The position numbers and the translations under genes were made by a program. A DNA stretch of 64,000 nt from Alicyclobacillus kakegawensis NBRC 103104. Lineage in GTDB: Bacteria > Bacillota > Bacilli > Alicyclobacillales > Alicyclobacillaceae. The notes under the pieces were generated by a model. That model was not told where the DNA came from. It made no database searches and saw nothing but the letters and a program-made list of their open reading frames with translations. Positions 45,551 to 53,531 of this stretch are shown piece by piece. How positions within the stretch are numbered: the stretch's first letter is position 1; every line of letters begins with the position of its first letter. Location: contig NZ_BCRP01000011.1 of NCBI RefSeq assembly GCF_001552655.1, positions 1 to 64,000 of the forward strand, written 5' to 3'.

Positions 45551-45958
45551 ATGAACACACTGTCCGAGCAGCAGCTGCGGGCCGTCACCGTGCATCTGGT
45601 GGACAGCGTGCATCCGCTCGTCATTTACTTGTTTGGTTCTGCTGCGAAAGAACGACTGCGCCCGGACAGCGATGTGGACTTGGCGTTTCTCCCCGACCAG
45701 CCGCTTGACCCCTACGATACCTTTTTACACGCGCAGGAGCTGGCTGATCTACTGAAGCGCGAAGTCGACCTGGTGGATTTGAGCCATGCGAGCACCGTCA
45801 TGCAGGCAGAAATTGTCGCGTATGGACGGCTTCTGTACGAACGAGACCGAGACCAGCGGTGTGTATACGTGATACGTGCCATGAAAGCCTATGCCATGCT
45901 GAATGAAGAACGCCAGTGCGTACTGGACCGCCTCAAGGAAAGGGGAACCGCATTTTGA
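45551..45958 (+). CDS. mntA: MNT-domain nucleotidyltransferase antitoxin (MntA type)
   Basis: 135-residue minimal nucleotidyltransferase with the motif LFGSAAKERLRPDSDVDLAFL (GSx10DxD) and a typical MNT C-terminus. In MntA-HepT modules the MntA protein adenylylates and silences the HEPN toxin encoded next to it. GAGGTGGTGAG lies upstream of the ATG at 45551. Its last bases overlap the start of the hepT remnant (TTGA). The catalytic triad looks complete. Confidence 0.85.
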   Translation: MNTLSEQQLRAVTVHLVDSVHPLVIYLFGSAAKERLRPDSDVDLAFLPDQPLDPYDTFLHAQELADLLKREVDLVDLSHASTVMQAEIVAYGRLLYERDRDQRCVYVIRAMKAYAMLNEERQCVLDRLKERGTAF

Positions 45959-46132
45959 CGGCGGACAACGTCATTCTAAACAAGGTGCAGACCATTCGCC
46001 GATGCATCAAGCGAATCCTTGAAGAATACGACGGTAATCGTACTCAACATTTCCATTGTCGAGAGTATTATTGAGCGTCACCTCGATGATTTTCGCACCT
46101 ATTGCGACCTCATGATGGACCTGGACGCCTAG
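45955..46132 (+). pseudogene. hepT: HepT (HEPN-domain) toxin with its centre deleted
   Basis: A TTG overlapping the mntA stop opens TADNVILNKVQTIRRCIKRI and then LEEYDGN, the classic HepT N-terminus. That frame stops at 46074. In another frame, from about 46036, the sequence reads VLNISIVESIIERHLDDFRT then YCDLMM to a stop at 46132, the classic C-terminus. Roughly 80-90 residues are missing, including the RNase motif (R-x4-6-H), and the joint is out of frame. The toxin should be dead while its antitoxin is intact. Confidence 0.75.
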
Positions 46133-46249
46133 CGCCCCACCCCGTCCGCTCTCAGCTCGCCTCCATTGTGTCACAGCAACGTTTACACGCCCTGTTGCCG
46201 CCGCTCGGCCATGTCCGCCGCGGCCAGGATGGCGACACTGGTCTCAGCC

Positions 46250-46278
46250 TTGCCAATTTTGGTACAGAGGTGTATGCT
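46250..46278 (+). promoter_or_regulatory. putative sigma-A promoter of the pirin gene
   Basis: TTGCCA and TATGCT are spaced by 17 nt. A small palindrome GGTTCTAACC (46279-46288) sits at the expected transcription start and could be an operator. Confidence 0.5.
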
Positions 46279-46324
46279 GGTTCTAACCAAAGGTAAGTTA
46301 CTATTTTGATACGAGGGTGAAACT

Positions 46325-47137
46325 GTGAACAGCTTACAGAAGATTGAACGAGCGACCAACCCGGACGTGATGGGCAAGATGCCGCAGCGCGTGTTCCCCA
46401 CCCGGCGGTTGCTGTATCCTGACCCTTTCATCCTCTTGGACCACTTTGCCATGACTAAGCCCGATGGGTTTCCGGATCATCCGCACCGCGGGTTTGAAAT
46501 CATCTCCTACGTGCTTGGCGGCGCCATGGCGCACGAGGACAGTTATGGCCACGCGAGCGTCATCCCGACCGGAGGCGTGCAGACGGTGACGGCCGGGCGC
46601 GGCCTGGTGCACTCGGAGATGCCGCACGGAGACGAGACGGCGACCGGGCTGCAACTGTGGATAAACCTGCCGCGGGCGGACAAGCAGATGGAACCATCCT
46701 ACGCGGAGTTCTCCCCGGCTGATCTGCCTATCACAAGCCGCGACGGCGCCACGGTAACGACCATCGTGGGCCCCGCCTCGCCGGTCCGTGTCCACCGCGA
46801 TATCCTGTATTACGATGTCCGCCTGGACGCCGGCAAGCGGTACGAGGAAATCCTGCCCGCCGGCCACCAGGGATTCATCTACGTCCTGGAAGGAAGCGGC
46901 CGTTTCCAGTTGGTCCCGGCGCAAGGAGACAATCCAACAGCCAGTCTGTCGGGGTCCACAGCCGGGGCGGACGCCGACGCCGAAGTGGCCGGCAAGGGGG
47001 ACCTGTTCCATATCCCCGGCTTGTCGGGCGAAGCCAGGCTGCTGGTGGCGGCCCAGGACACAGGGGTCCGGTTTGCTTATGCGGCGGGCCCGCCGATTGG
47101 CGAACGCCCCATCTACAACGGTCCGTTTGTCGATTGA
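46325..47137 (+). CDS. pirin-family protein
   Basis: 270-residue bicupin. The N-terminal cupin has the pirin metal motif HPHRGFEIISYVLGG, HEDSYGH and the later GLVHSEMP; a second cupin follows (GHQGFIYVLEGSGRF). Members act as quercetinases, metal-dependent regulators or have unknown roles. The GTG start at 46325 has GAGGGTG upstream. A low-complexity insert (about 200-220) is unusual. It is convergent with korB, with a hairpin in between. Confidence 0.85.
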   Translation: MNSLQKIERATNPDVMGKMPQRVFPTRRLLYPDPFILLDHFAMTKPDGFPDHPHRGFEIISYVLGGAMAHEDSYGHASVIPTGGVQTVTAGRGLVHSEMPHGDETATGLQLWINLPRADKQMEPSYAEFSPADLPITSRDGATVTTIVGPASPVRVHRDILYYDVRLDAGKRYEEILPAGHQGFIYVLEGSGRFQLVPAQGDNPTASLSGSTAGADADAEVAGKGDLFHIPGLSGEARLLVAAQDTGVRFAYAAGPPIGERPIYNGPFVD

Positions 47138-47174
47138 AAATTGAAAGCTCGCGGCGACACAACCGCGGCATACA

Positions 47175-47202
47175 ACACCAAGCCCAAGGATTGGCTTGGT
47201 GT
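47175..47202. terminator. 10-bp hairpin between convergent pirin and korB genes
   Basis: ACACCAAGCC and GGCTTGGTGT form a perfect stem with an 8-nt loop, placed between two converging stops. There is no U-tract on either side, so a bidirectional terminator is likely but not certain. Confidence 0.5.
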
Positions 47203-47243
47203 CGTCCGCGGCCGTGGCGGGGACGCGCTCTGAGCGCTGTTCT

Positions 47244-48107
47244 CTACCGGAACGTGGCGGCCAATTCCGCCAGTTCCTCCCGGGACAGGGCCCAATCGCG
47301 TTTGGCGATGGCCTCCTCGGGAAATCCGTACGTGGCATCCTCGAACGATGAGCGCGTGGTGTCCTCGTAAATCAGGCCGACCACCACGTTTTCGCGGCCT
47401 GTAACACGGGCCAATGCCGCGGATCGGTCGTGCGGATCGTACGTGTCATCGTCATCCAAGTTAACGAGTTCGTGTTTGTAGAAGTCGTACGTGTTGACCT
47501 TGTTGAAAGTCACACAGGGACTGAATACGTTGACGAACGAAAACCCTTTGTGCCAGATGGCCTTTTCTATCAGCTGGGTCAGTTGTTTGATGTTTCCTGA
47601 GAACCCCTGGGCGACGAACCCGCACTCCTGGGCCAGCGCCAATTGAATCGGATGGATAGGCGCCTCGACCGTCCCGTAAGGGGATGTTTTCGTATTGAAA
47701 CCGACATCACTGGTCGGTGACGCTTGGCCGGTCGTCAAGCCGTAGATGTGGTTGTCCATGACCACGTAGGTGATGTCGACGTTGCGCCGCATGGCATGGA
47801 TGAAGTGGCCCATGCCGATGCCGAATCCGTCGCCGTCTCCACCGGCGGCGATGACCGTCAGGTCTTTGTTTGCAAGTTTCACGGCCTGCGCCACCGGCAG
47901 GGAGCGGCCATGCAAGGAGTGGAACCCGTAGCTCCCGAAATGCTGCGAAATTTTCCCCGAGCAGCCGATGCCGGAAACCACCACGATATCGTCTGGATGG
48001 ATGCCGAGATCCACGGCCGCCTTCTGCAGCGCGTTCAGCACCCCAAAATCTCCGCAGCCGGGACACCAGGTGGCCTTCTCCGTCTTGAAATCCTTCATTG
48101 TAATCAT
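47244..48107 (-). CDS. korB: 2-oxoacid:ferredoxin oxidoreductase subunit beta
   Basis: 287-residue thiamine-diphosphate subunit of a KorAB-type enzyme that decarboxylates a 2-oxoacid (probably 2-oxoglutarate) to the acyl-CoA with reduction of ferredoxin. The TPP motif is GGDGDGFGIGMGHF with NHIYGLTTGQASPT, and the N-terminus has WCPGCGDFGVLNA. Its ATG overlaps the korA stop by 4 nt. It forms one enzyme with korA. Confidence 0.92.
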   Translation of the reverse strand: MITMKDFKTEKATWCPGCGDFGVLNALQKAAVDLGIHPDDIVVVSGIGCSGKISQHFGSYGFHSLHGRSLPVAQAVKLANKDLTVIAAGGDGDGFGIGMGHFIHAMRRNVDITYVVMDNHIYGLTTGQASPTSDVGFNTKTSPYGTVEAPIHPIQLALAQECGFVAQGFSGNIKQLTQLIEKAIWHKGFSFVNVFSPCVTFNKVNTYDFYKHELVNLDDDDTYDPHDRSAALARVTGRENVVVGLIYEDTTRSSFEDATYGFPEEAIAKRDWALSREELAELAATFR

Positions 48108-49864
48108 GCGTTCAGCACCTCCGCGGGAAACACCTCGTGGGACCTGGATATGATTTCTTTACAAAGGATCGGATCGCCATTGTACTTGAGGCAGGAGGCG
48201 AGCTTATCATGATACCCGGCATGCTGACGGATGAGGGAAGCCAGCTGGCCTGTCGAGTTCAGCTCGACAACCAGGGCCCGGTCGACGCCGGCCATAGCTT
48301 CGTGCAGGGGTTCCGTTGGGAACGGCCCGACGCGGGAGAAGTGGATGTGCTTCACAATCACCCCTTCGGCTGCGAGTCTTGCGCGTGCCTCCTCCAGCAC
48401 GCCGTACGTGCTGCCAAACCCGATGAACGCGAACCGCGCGTTCGCATCTCCGTCGACGCTGACACCGCTTTCATGTTTGAAACCAGAGAGCTTGCGGGCC
48501 CGCTTGTCAACCTGAACCACACGCGTCTCTAGGTCCTCCACCTCCAGGCCGATGCCGTTGTGCTCGTTGCCGAGCGCCGTATAACGCCCATTGGGCTGGC
48601 CAGGCAAGGCGCGAGGCGAGATGCCGTCGGGGACGGACGGATCGTAACGTTGATATTGGAACGGCGAAAGGCCGACCAGGTCTGCATCCGCCACCAGTTT
48701 ACCGCGGTCAATGCGCACCCGGTCCAGCGGAAAACCGGCGATGGACTGGTACGACATGCCCAAATAGAGATCGCTCAAAACAATGACCGGACACTGGTAG
48801 CGTTCGGCAAGGTTGAACGCGTCCGCCACGAACAAGAAGCACTCCTCCACGGTGCGCGGCGTCAGCACAATCCGCTGAATTTCTCCGTGCGTGCCGTACA
48901 GGGCCTCGTTCAGATCGCTCTGCTCGGTCTTCGTCGGCAAACCGGTGGATGGGCCGCTGCGCTGCACGTCCACAATGACGACCGGAGTCTCCGACATGCC
49001 AGCCAAGCCGAGCGCTTCCATCATCAGCGAGAACCCAGGGCCCGACGTCGAGGTCATCGCCCGCGCGCCGGCAAAGTTGGCGCCGATGGCCATATTGATG
49101 GCGGAGATCTCATCCTCCGCCTGCAAGACCACGCCACCGTATTTGGGAAAATACTTGAGCACCCAGTACATGATTTCGGTTGCCGGGGTGATGGGATAGG
49201 CCGCCAGCACTCGGCATCCCCCCGCCAGGGCTCCAAACGCCGTCGCCTGGTTGCCGGAGGCGTACAGGTGGTCCGCTCCCGCAGCCAGGACCGGTTTTGC
49301 CGGCACCGGGAAATGAACCTGGAAGTGCTCCTGATAATACGCATGGCCGCGCCGCAGCGCCTCCATGTTGCTATCGACCACCTTCTGCCCTTTCCGGCTG
49401 AACTTGTCTTCGACAATGGGCCGGAACTCTTCCGGGGAGATTTCGTTGATGGCCGCGGTGACGCCGATGGCGACCATGTTCTTCATTATGGGTCCGCCCG
49501 TCTCGCGGGCGATGTCGGTCAGCGGGACGCCGAACAGGTGCACATTCGCCGCAGTGGGTGGAGTGGCCTGAAACGACGATTGGTCGTAGATGACGATGGC
49601 CCCATCGACCAGTTCACCCCAGTTGTGGTCCACCGTGGCCTGGTCAAATGCTATCAGGACGTGCGTATCGTCGCCATGGTGGCGTACCATGTCGTCCGCC
49701 ACTCGAATTTTGTAGTTGGTGTGCCCTCCTTTGATCAGCGACATGAAGTGACGGTACGTGAACACAAAGTATCCCAGCCGATGCATCGCCAATGCGTAGA
49801 TCTCACCCGTGCTGTCTATTCCCTCGCCCTGTTTGCCGCCGACTTTCCAGCCAATGTCCTTCAC
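48104..49864 (-). CDS. korA: 2-oxoacid:acceptor oxidoreductase subunit alpha (gamma-alpha fusion)
   Basis: 586-residue subunit in which a gamma-type domain (about 1-190, GGKQGEGIDSTGEIYA) is fused to the alpha (pyrimidine-binding) domain, with GNQATAFGALAGGCRVLAAYPITPATEIM and TSTSGPGFSLM. Typical of the two-subunit Kor/Por of aerobic Bacilli and actinobacteria. The GTG start has a GGGGGGA site. It is first in the korA-korB operon; a promoter is suggested at 49898-49927. Confidence 0.92.
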   Translation of the reverse strand: MKDIGWKVGGKQGEGIDSTGEIYALAMHRLGYFVFTYRHFMSLIKGGHTNYKIRVADDMVRHHGDDTHVLIAFDQATVDHNWGELVDGAIVIYDQSSFQATPPTAANVHLFGVPLTDIARETGGPIMKNMVAIGVTAAINEISPEEFRPIVEDKFSRKGQKVVDSNMEALRRGHAYYQEHFQVHFPVPAKPVLAAGADHLYASGNQATAFGALAGGCRVLAAYPITPATEIMYWVLKYFPKYGGVVLQAEDEISAINMAIGANFAGARAMTSTSGPGFSLMMEALGLAGMSETPVVIVDVQRSGPSTGLPTKTEQSDLNEALYGTHGEIQRIVLTPRTVEECFLFVADAFNLAERYQCPVIVLSDLYLGMSYQSIAGFPLDRVRIDRGKLVADADLVGLSPFQYQRYDPSVPDGISPRALPGQPNGRYTALGNEHNGIGLEVEDLETRVVQVDKRARKLSGFKHESGVSVDGDANARFAFIGFGSTYGVLEEARARLAAEGVIVKHIHFSRVGPFPTEPLHEAMAGVDRALVVELNSTGQLASLIRQHAGYHDKLASCLKYNGDPILCKEIISRSHEVFPAEVLNA

Positions 49865-49897
49865 GGTGATCCCCCCATCGTAGAGGTCTTCTTCCTA

Positions 49898-49927
49898 AGT
49901 CTATTTTACCACTTTCGAATTGGTCAA
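49898..49927 (-). promoter_or_regulatory. putative promoter of korA-korB
   Basis: On the minus strand TTGACC and TAGACT are spaced by 18 nt, about 35 nt upstream of the korA GTG. An alternative -10, TAAAAT, is closer than usual. Confidence 0.4.
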
Positions 49928-50039
49928 ATATTGAAGGCAAAAAAATCATGATGATAGAGAGACGTTTGGCCCGCTCTAGCATGATTTTCGGGGAGGCACC
50001 GGCGCGGGGCACCGCACCGGCAGCCTGTACACCCGCCTG

Positions 50040-50864
50040 TCAACCGTTTCGCTTCAACCGTCCCGTGCGCATCGCCCAGCGCTCCGCCACAACGAAGATG
50101 CAGAGCCCGACTGGGATGAGCAGCACGCCGATGATCGCCAGCTTCAGGAGGGAAAGCCACAAATCGCCCAAGCCAGCGTCATTGAGCAGGGCCGACCGCG
50201 CCATCTCCAACGAGTAGGTAGCCGGCGAGAGCCAGGACAGCCACTGCACCCAATGCGGCAAGACCGTCACCGGATAATAGACTCCTGAGATGAGCAGGAT
50301 GACCCCCTGGATGATGTGTGTCGCCTGCGCTCCGCGCTCTGTTGACAAGAGCGGCAGCACGGCGGCAATCAGCCCCAGCCCCATGAAGCTTAGACTCGAT
50401 ACCAACAGCACCACCACGGCCGCCCAGAGATTGGCATGGCTGAGGGACAGGTGAAAAAACAACGCCACTGCCACCAGCACCACCAGCGTGCGAGCGATGC
50501 CGTAGGTCACCCCGTAGAGGCAAGTGCCTAAAAGATGCGTCAGGCGGCGAATCGGCGCCATAAACGTGTATTCGATGGTTCCCTCCCAGCGCTCATAGCT
50601 GATGGAGTTGGCCACTTCGTCAAACAAGATGGACAGGTATCCCCAAAGCAGAGCTCCGATGACCAGGTATAAAATCGTTGTGTTGCGCTGCCCGGCCGGC
50701 ACTTGGTACCCGATGAGCCCGATGGTCAAAGCGTTGATGACATTGTAAAACAAAAAGACAATTTCCCAAGACAAATACCGCTTCACCAGGCGGAAGTTGC
50801 GCTCGACAAAGGCATAGAGGGTGCCCGTCTCACGCGCGATTGCCCCCTCAAGCGAGGTCCTCAT
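50040..50864 (-). CDS. ABC-2-type transporter permease
   Basis: 274-residue membrane protein with six helices (WEIVFLFYNVINALTIGLIG, ILYLVIGALLWGYLSILF, TLVVLVAVALFFHLSL, ALVGL-like VVVLLVSSLSFMGLGLIAAVL, GVILLISGVYYPV, and a C-terminal segment). It has the ABC-2 signature around SPATYSLEMARSALL. It pairs with the ATPase just upstream, overlapping its gene by 17 nt; ATG at 50864 has GGAGG 9 nt upstream. The pair is a DrrAB/multidrug-type exporter; expression is probably set by the attenuator at 51746-51995. Confidence 0.85.
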   Translation of the reverse strand: MRTSLEGAIARETGTLYAFVERNFRLVKRYLSWEIVFLFYNVINALTIGLIGYQVPAGQRNTTILYLVIGALLWGYLSILFDEVANSISYERWEGTIEYTFMAPIRRLTHLLGTCLYGVTYGIARTLVVLVAVALFFHLSLSHANLWAAVVVLLVSSLSFMGLGLIAAVLPLLSTERGAQATHIIQGVILLISGVYYPVTVLPHWVQWLSWLSPATYSLEMARSALLNDAGLGDLWLSLLKLAIIGVLLIPVGLCIFVVAERWAMRTGRLKRNG

Positions 50865-51699
50865 CCGCCATCGCCTCCTCCCAATCCTCGCGACCGACAA
50901 ACGCGAAAAACACGTCTTCAAACGACTCCACGTCCGCTCCCGCCTGCTGTTTGAGCGCCTGCGGCGTGTCCAGCGCCACCAGCCGGCCGGCGTCCAGAAT
51001 GGCGACGCGGTCACACAGCCGCTCCGCCTCCGCCATATCGTGCGTCGTCAAGATGATGGTGGTTTCGCGCCTGGCCTTGATTTCCTCCACGAAGTCCTGC
51101 ACGTCGCGGCGCGACTTTGGATCGAGCCCTGTCGTCGGTTCATCGAGCAGCAGGAGCTCGGGCGTGGTCATGAAGGCGCGCGCGATGGCCACCTTCTGCT
51201 GCTGTCCGCGCGACATGCTCTCCAGGGTCGCGTTCACCTTCGCCGCCGAAAAGCCAAGGCGCCCGAGGATGTAATGAACCCGCTGCCTCGTCTCCTGGGC
51301 GCCGAGGCCATACAGGCGCCCGGTGAACATCAGGTTCTCCAACGCCGACAGTTTCTTGAAGAACGACGCCTCCACCGACACCCGGTTGATGCGGCGGCGA
51401 ATCTCCCGCGCGTGCTTGGTCACGTCCAGGCCAAACACCTCAATCGTGCCGTCGTCCGGCAGAAGCAGCGTGGAAATCAGCCGTATCAATGTCGACTTGC
51501 CCGATCCGTTCGCGCCCAAGATGCCCAGCACCTCGCCCGCCTGGGCGTCCAGAGAGATGCCCGCGACGGCCGTCACCTCCCGTTTGCGGCGGCGCCACAG
51601 CCCGCGCCGCACCACGCCCGAGTCGCCCGGCTGGGCGTCCTCGTAGAAGCGCTTGACCACGTGGTCGCAGTGAATGACCGGGCCAGTTTGATGCAACAC
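50848..51699 (-). CDS. ABC transporter ATP-binding protein (DrrA-type exporter)
   Basis: 283-residue ATPase with Walker A LGANGSGKSTL, a variant signature MSRGQQQKVAIARA, Walker B LLLLDEPTTGLDP and the switch His in TTHDMAEAE. Near the N-terminus an insert RRGLWRRRKREVTAV is characteristic of the DrrA/NatA exporter class. The GTG at 51699 has GGAGG 7 nt upstream. It is the first structural gene after an attenuator-like leader and is translated together with the permease. Confidence 0.87.
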   Translation of the reverse strand: MLHQTGPVIHCDHVVKRFYEDAQPGDSGVVRRGLWRRRKREVTAVAGISLDAQAGEVLGILGANGSGKSTLIRLISTLLLPDDGTIEVFGLDVTKHAREIRRRINRVSVEASFFKKLSALENLMFTGRLYGLGAQETRQRVHYILGRLGFSAAKVNATLESMSRGQQQKVAIARAFMTTPELLLLDEPTTGLDPKSRRDVQDFVEEIKARRETTIILTTHDMAEAERLCDRVAILDAGRLVALDTPQALKQQAGADVESFEDVFFAFVGREDWEEAMADEDLA

Positions 51700-51745
51700 T
51701 CAAATCCCTCCGTTTCGCGGAAACTGAAAGAGAACAATTGAAAAA

Positions 51746-51765
51746 GCCACGGGCTGTCCCGTGGC
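51746..51765 (-). terminator. intrinsic terminator of the ABC-operon attenuator
   Basis: On the minus strand GCCACGGG, ACAG loop, CCCGTGGC and then TTTTT make a textbook intrinsic terminator, ending 42 nt before the ATPase start. Its 5' arm (51758-51765) is also perfectly complementary to the 3' arm of the preceding hairpin (51795-51802). Confidence 0.85.
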
Positions 51766-51793
51766 TGTCTGCGCAAAAGATTATATGCATGCC

Positions 51794-51818
51794 CGCCACG
51801 GGCGCCTGGCCCGCGGCG
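51794..51818 (-). promoter_or_regulatory. anti-antiterminator hairpin of the attenuator
   Basis: On the minus strand CGCCGCGGGC pairs with GCCCGTGGCG (one G-U wobble) around a CAGGC loop. Its 3' arm can instead pair 8 of 8 bases with the terminator 5' arm, so the two structures exclude each other. Confidence 0.7.
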
Positions 51819-51821
51819 CAG

Positions 51822-51841
51822 GAGACGCTAACTGGCGTCTC
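51822..51841 (-). promoter_or_regulatory. leader-stop hairpin
   Basis: GAGACGC and GCGTCTC pair perfectly around a CAGTTA loop. The TAG stop codon of the leader ORF (51828-51830) spans the loop and start of the 3' arm, so a ribosome at the end of the leader opens this hairpin and covers part of the next. Confidence 0.65.
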
Positions 51842-51995
51842 GCCGGTGATGGAAAGGCAGTCGCAGGCCGGATATTGGAGTTGTCTGCGTGATGGCGCTG
51901 ACAGACGCAAAAATCCCCAGGGTAACCCCACCGCCGAGCTGAGCCTCAACGACGTGATTCAGTCCCAGCCATGCATTGCGCCGAATCTGCGACAT
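51828..51995 (-). CDS. leader ORF of the ABC-exporter operon
   Basis: A 55-codon ORF starting MSQIRRNAWLGLNHVVEAQL, preceded by AAAGGAGGATGTGTG, a near-ideal ribosome-binding site. It has no recognisable domain. It ends exactly in the first hairpin of a three-hairpin array ahead of an ABC exporter operon and lies downstream of a sigma-A promoter. This arrangement is that of regulatory leader peptides such as BmrB ahead of bmrCD in Bacillus subtilis. Its own product may have no function. Confidence 0.6.
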   Translation of the reverse strand: MSQIRRNAWLGLNHVVEAQLGGGVTLGIFASVSAITQTTPISGLRLPFHHRRDAS

Positions 51996-52073
51996 CACAC
52001 ATCCTCCTTTCCAGCAGCCTTCCATCGTTCTGGTGCTGGTACGTCATCCAAACATCGACTCACCAATGCCCTT

Positions 52074-52102
52074 ATGCTACCAGTGAACGAAAGCAGAGTC
52101 AA
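52074..52102 (-). promoter_or_regulatory. sigma-A promoter of the leader and ABC-exporter operon
   Basis: On the minus strand TTGACT and TAGCAT are separated by exactly 17 nt, giving a start about 70 nt upstream of the leader ATG. It is one of the best promoter matches in the window. Confidence 0.65.
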
Positions 52103-52198
52103 GAACTTCAGTGACTCTGGCCGTTTCATGCCCGAAGAGATGAGGCTTCAACATCCCCGTGGCACTGCCCTCCTGATTCGTGAGGCCCGGTGACGACT

Positions 52199-53209
52199 CT
52201 ACTCCGTCTTTAGGTGGCTCCGCAACCGAGGATACACAGCCAACGCGTTCTTCCAGAATATGTTGTTCCGGTCTTCTTGGGTCAACCATTCGATGCTTTC
52301 AATCACCGGTTTCAGGTCGTCCATGTCTTTCCCTGTATGAGGATCCGCCACCGACCCCGTTCCGGGCTTTTCTGTACCGAACAAAACCCGGTCCGAACCG
52401 ACAACCTTCAGCAACAATTCGATGGAGTCCTTCGAGTAGTTGCACGTGTCGTAATAGAGCTTCCGTACGCTTACCTCAAACGGTTCCGCATCCTTGTCCC
52501 GGTACCGCCATGCCTTAAACCTGCCGATTTGATAGGGGATTGCCCCGCCTCCATGGGGCACAATGATCTTCAACGTGGGGAAATCCTCGAATACCCTGGA
52601 CTCCAAGAGCGAAACGATAGCAATGCTTTCTTCATTGATAAAGTGCAAGGTGTACGATTCGCGAGGCGAACTGCAGCTGGCTGAATGGACGAGAGCGGGC
52701 ACATCCAACTCCACCAGTTTTTCATATAAGGGATACCAGAATTCGTCCCCCAATCCTGGCGGCGTGGGACCTTCGCCCTCCATTGGATCCGGATTCAACA
52801 AGCACCCCACAAACCCAAGCTCATTGACGCACCGTTCCAATTCTTCAATGCAAGCGCTCAAATCCGTATACGGAGACTGCGGCAGCGCCGCGACCCCGAC
52901 AATCACGTCCGGATGCAGTTTGGCCTGGCGCGCAATGATATCGTTCGTGAACATCGTCCACTCGCGTACGATTTTCTCAGGCTTCAGAGAATGCATCATG
53001 TGAAACGGGCGGGGGGAAACCAATTGCACATCGGTTCCCACGCTGCGCAACAAGTCCAATTGTCCCTTCAGGGTCTCTTCCAGCAATTCATCACTGATAT
53101 TCGGACGCACCATGTGTTGCCTGGGAGCTCCCCGGCTGGCGAGCAGGTGTGCCTGGTATGCGTACACCTCCATGGGAGCGACCACGTGACCATGCGAATC
53201 AATGACCAT
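52199..53209 (-). CDS. amidohydrolase-family protein (ACMSD/LigJ-like)
   Basis: 336-residue metal-dependent hydrolase/decarboxylase of the amidohydrolase-2 family. It starts MVIDSHGHVVAP (metal HxH), has ALVHSASCSS, IVPHGGGAIPYQIGR (metal His) and LFGTEKPGTGS where the catalytic Asp/Glu region sits. The long C-terminal part KDMDDLKPVIESIEWLTQED resembles 4-oxalomesaconate hydratase (LigJ) and related aromatic-acid enzymes. It is the most downstream gene of the catabolic cluster, after a 320-nt gap, and could act on the aromatic product. Substrate is open. Confidence 0.75.
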   Translation of the reverse strand: MVIDSHGHVVAPMEVYAYQAHLLASRGAPRQHMVRPNISDELLEETLKGQLDLLRSVGTDVQLVSPRPFHMMHSLKPEKIVREWTMFTNDIIARQAKLHPDVIVGVAALPQSPYTDLSACIEELERCVNELGFVGCLLNPDPMEGEGPTPPGLGDEFWYPLYEKLVELDVPALVHSASCSSPRESYTLHFINEESIAIVSLLESRVFEDFPTLKIIVPHGGGAIPYQIGRFKAWRYRDKDAEPFEVSVRKLYYDTCNYSKDSIELLLKVVGSDRVLFGTEKPGTGSVADPHTGKDMDDLKPVIESIEWLTQEDRNNIFWKNALAVYPRLRSHLKTE

Positions 53210-53531
53210 GACTCCCCCTCCGTTCCTCGTCCGGCGTGCCTTCCTTACGCGGTTGGGTGTGGTTCAAGAACACATGCGCAATCCAAATCGGAACCCATTC
53301 GCGGAGTCCCCGGCCTGATTCAATGATCATCAACAAAATGATTCACAAAAATGATCTCACCCAGGAACAATGTTGTCAATGTCTTGAAGGAAATCTACCC
53401 TAGTCGCTGCATGAAAACAGAAGGGAGCATGCCTGGAACCCTCTTAACGATAATCCAGAATTGTGTTATTTTTAGATCCGAACGTCGCTCAAACAGTCTG
53501 TCTGGTGGTGTTGTCGCTCGGGTGTTTCAGA
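53210..53531. other. 322-nt gap without a gene
   Basis: It lies between the amidohydrolase start and the MFS stop. It is AT-rich with two copies of ATGATTCA-like and ATGATC words near 53315-53360, but I see no ORF with a ribosome-binding site and no clear terminator. It probably carries a promoter for the amidohydrolase. Confidence 0.35.

Noticed and set aside
43727-45613. 628-codon open frame opposite yitJ
   Set aside because: Shadow of the Hmt-MTHFR fusion; it also runs into the mntA promoter.
51780-51785. TATAAT on the minus strand inside the attenuator
   Set aside because: No -35 at 16-18 nt and it lies in the loop between regulatory hairpins; probably chance.
51738-52193. 151-codon plus frame across the ABC leader region
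   Set aside because: No ribosome-binding site, and the minus strand here has a promoter, leader ORF and terminator in the right order.
53310-53365. repeated ATGATTCA/ATGATC words, considered as a short repeat array
   Set aside because: Only two imperfect copies and no regular spacing; no CRISPR-like array exists anywhere in the window.
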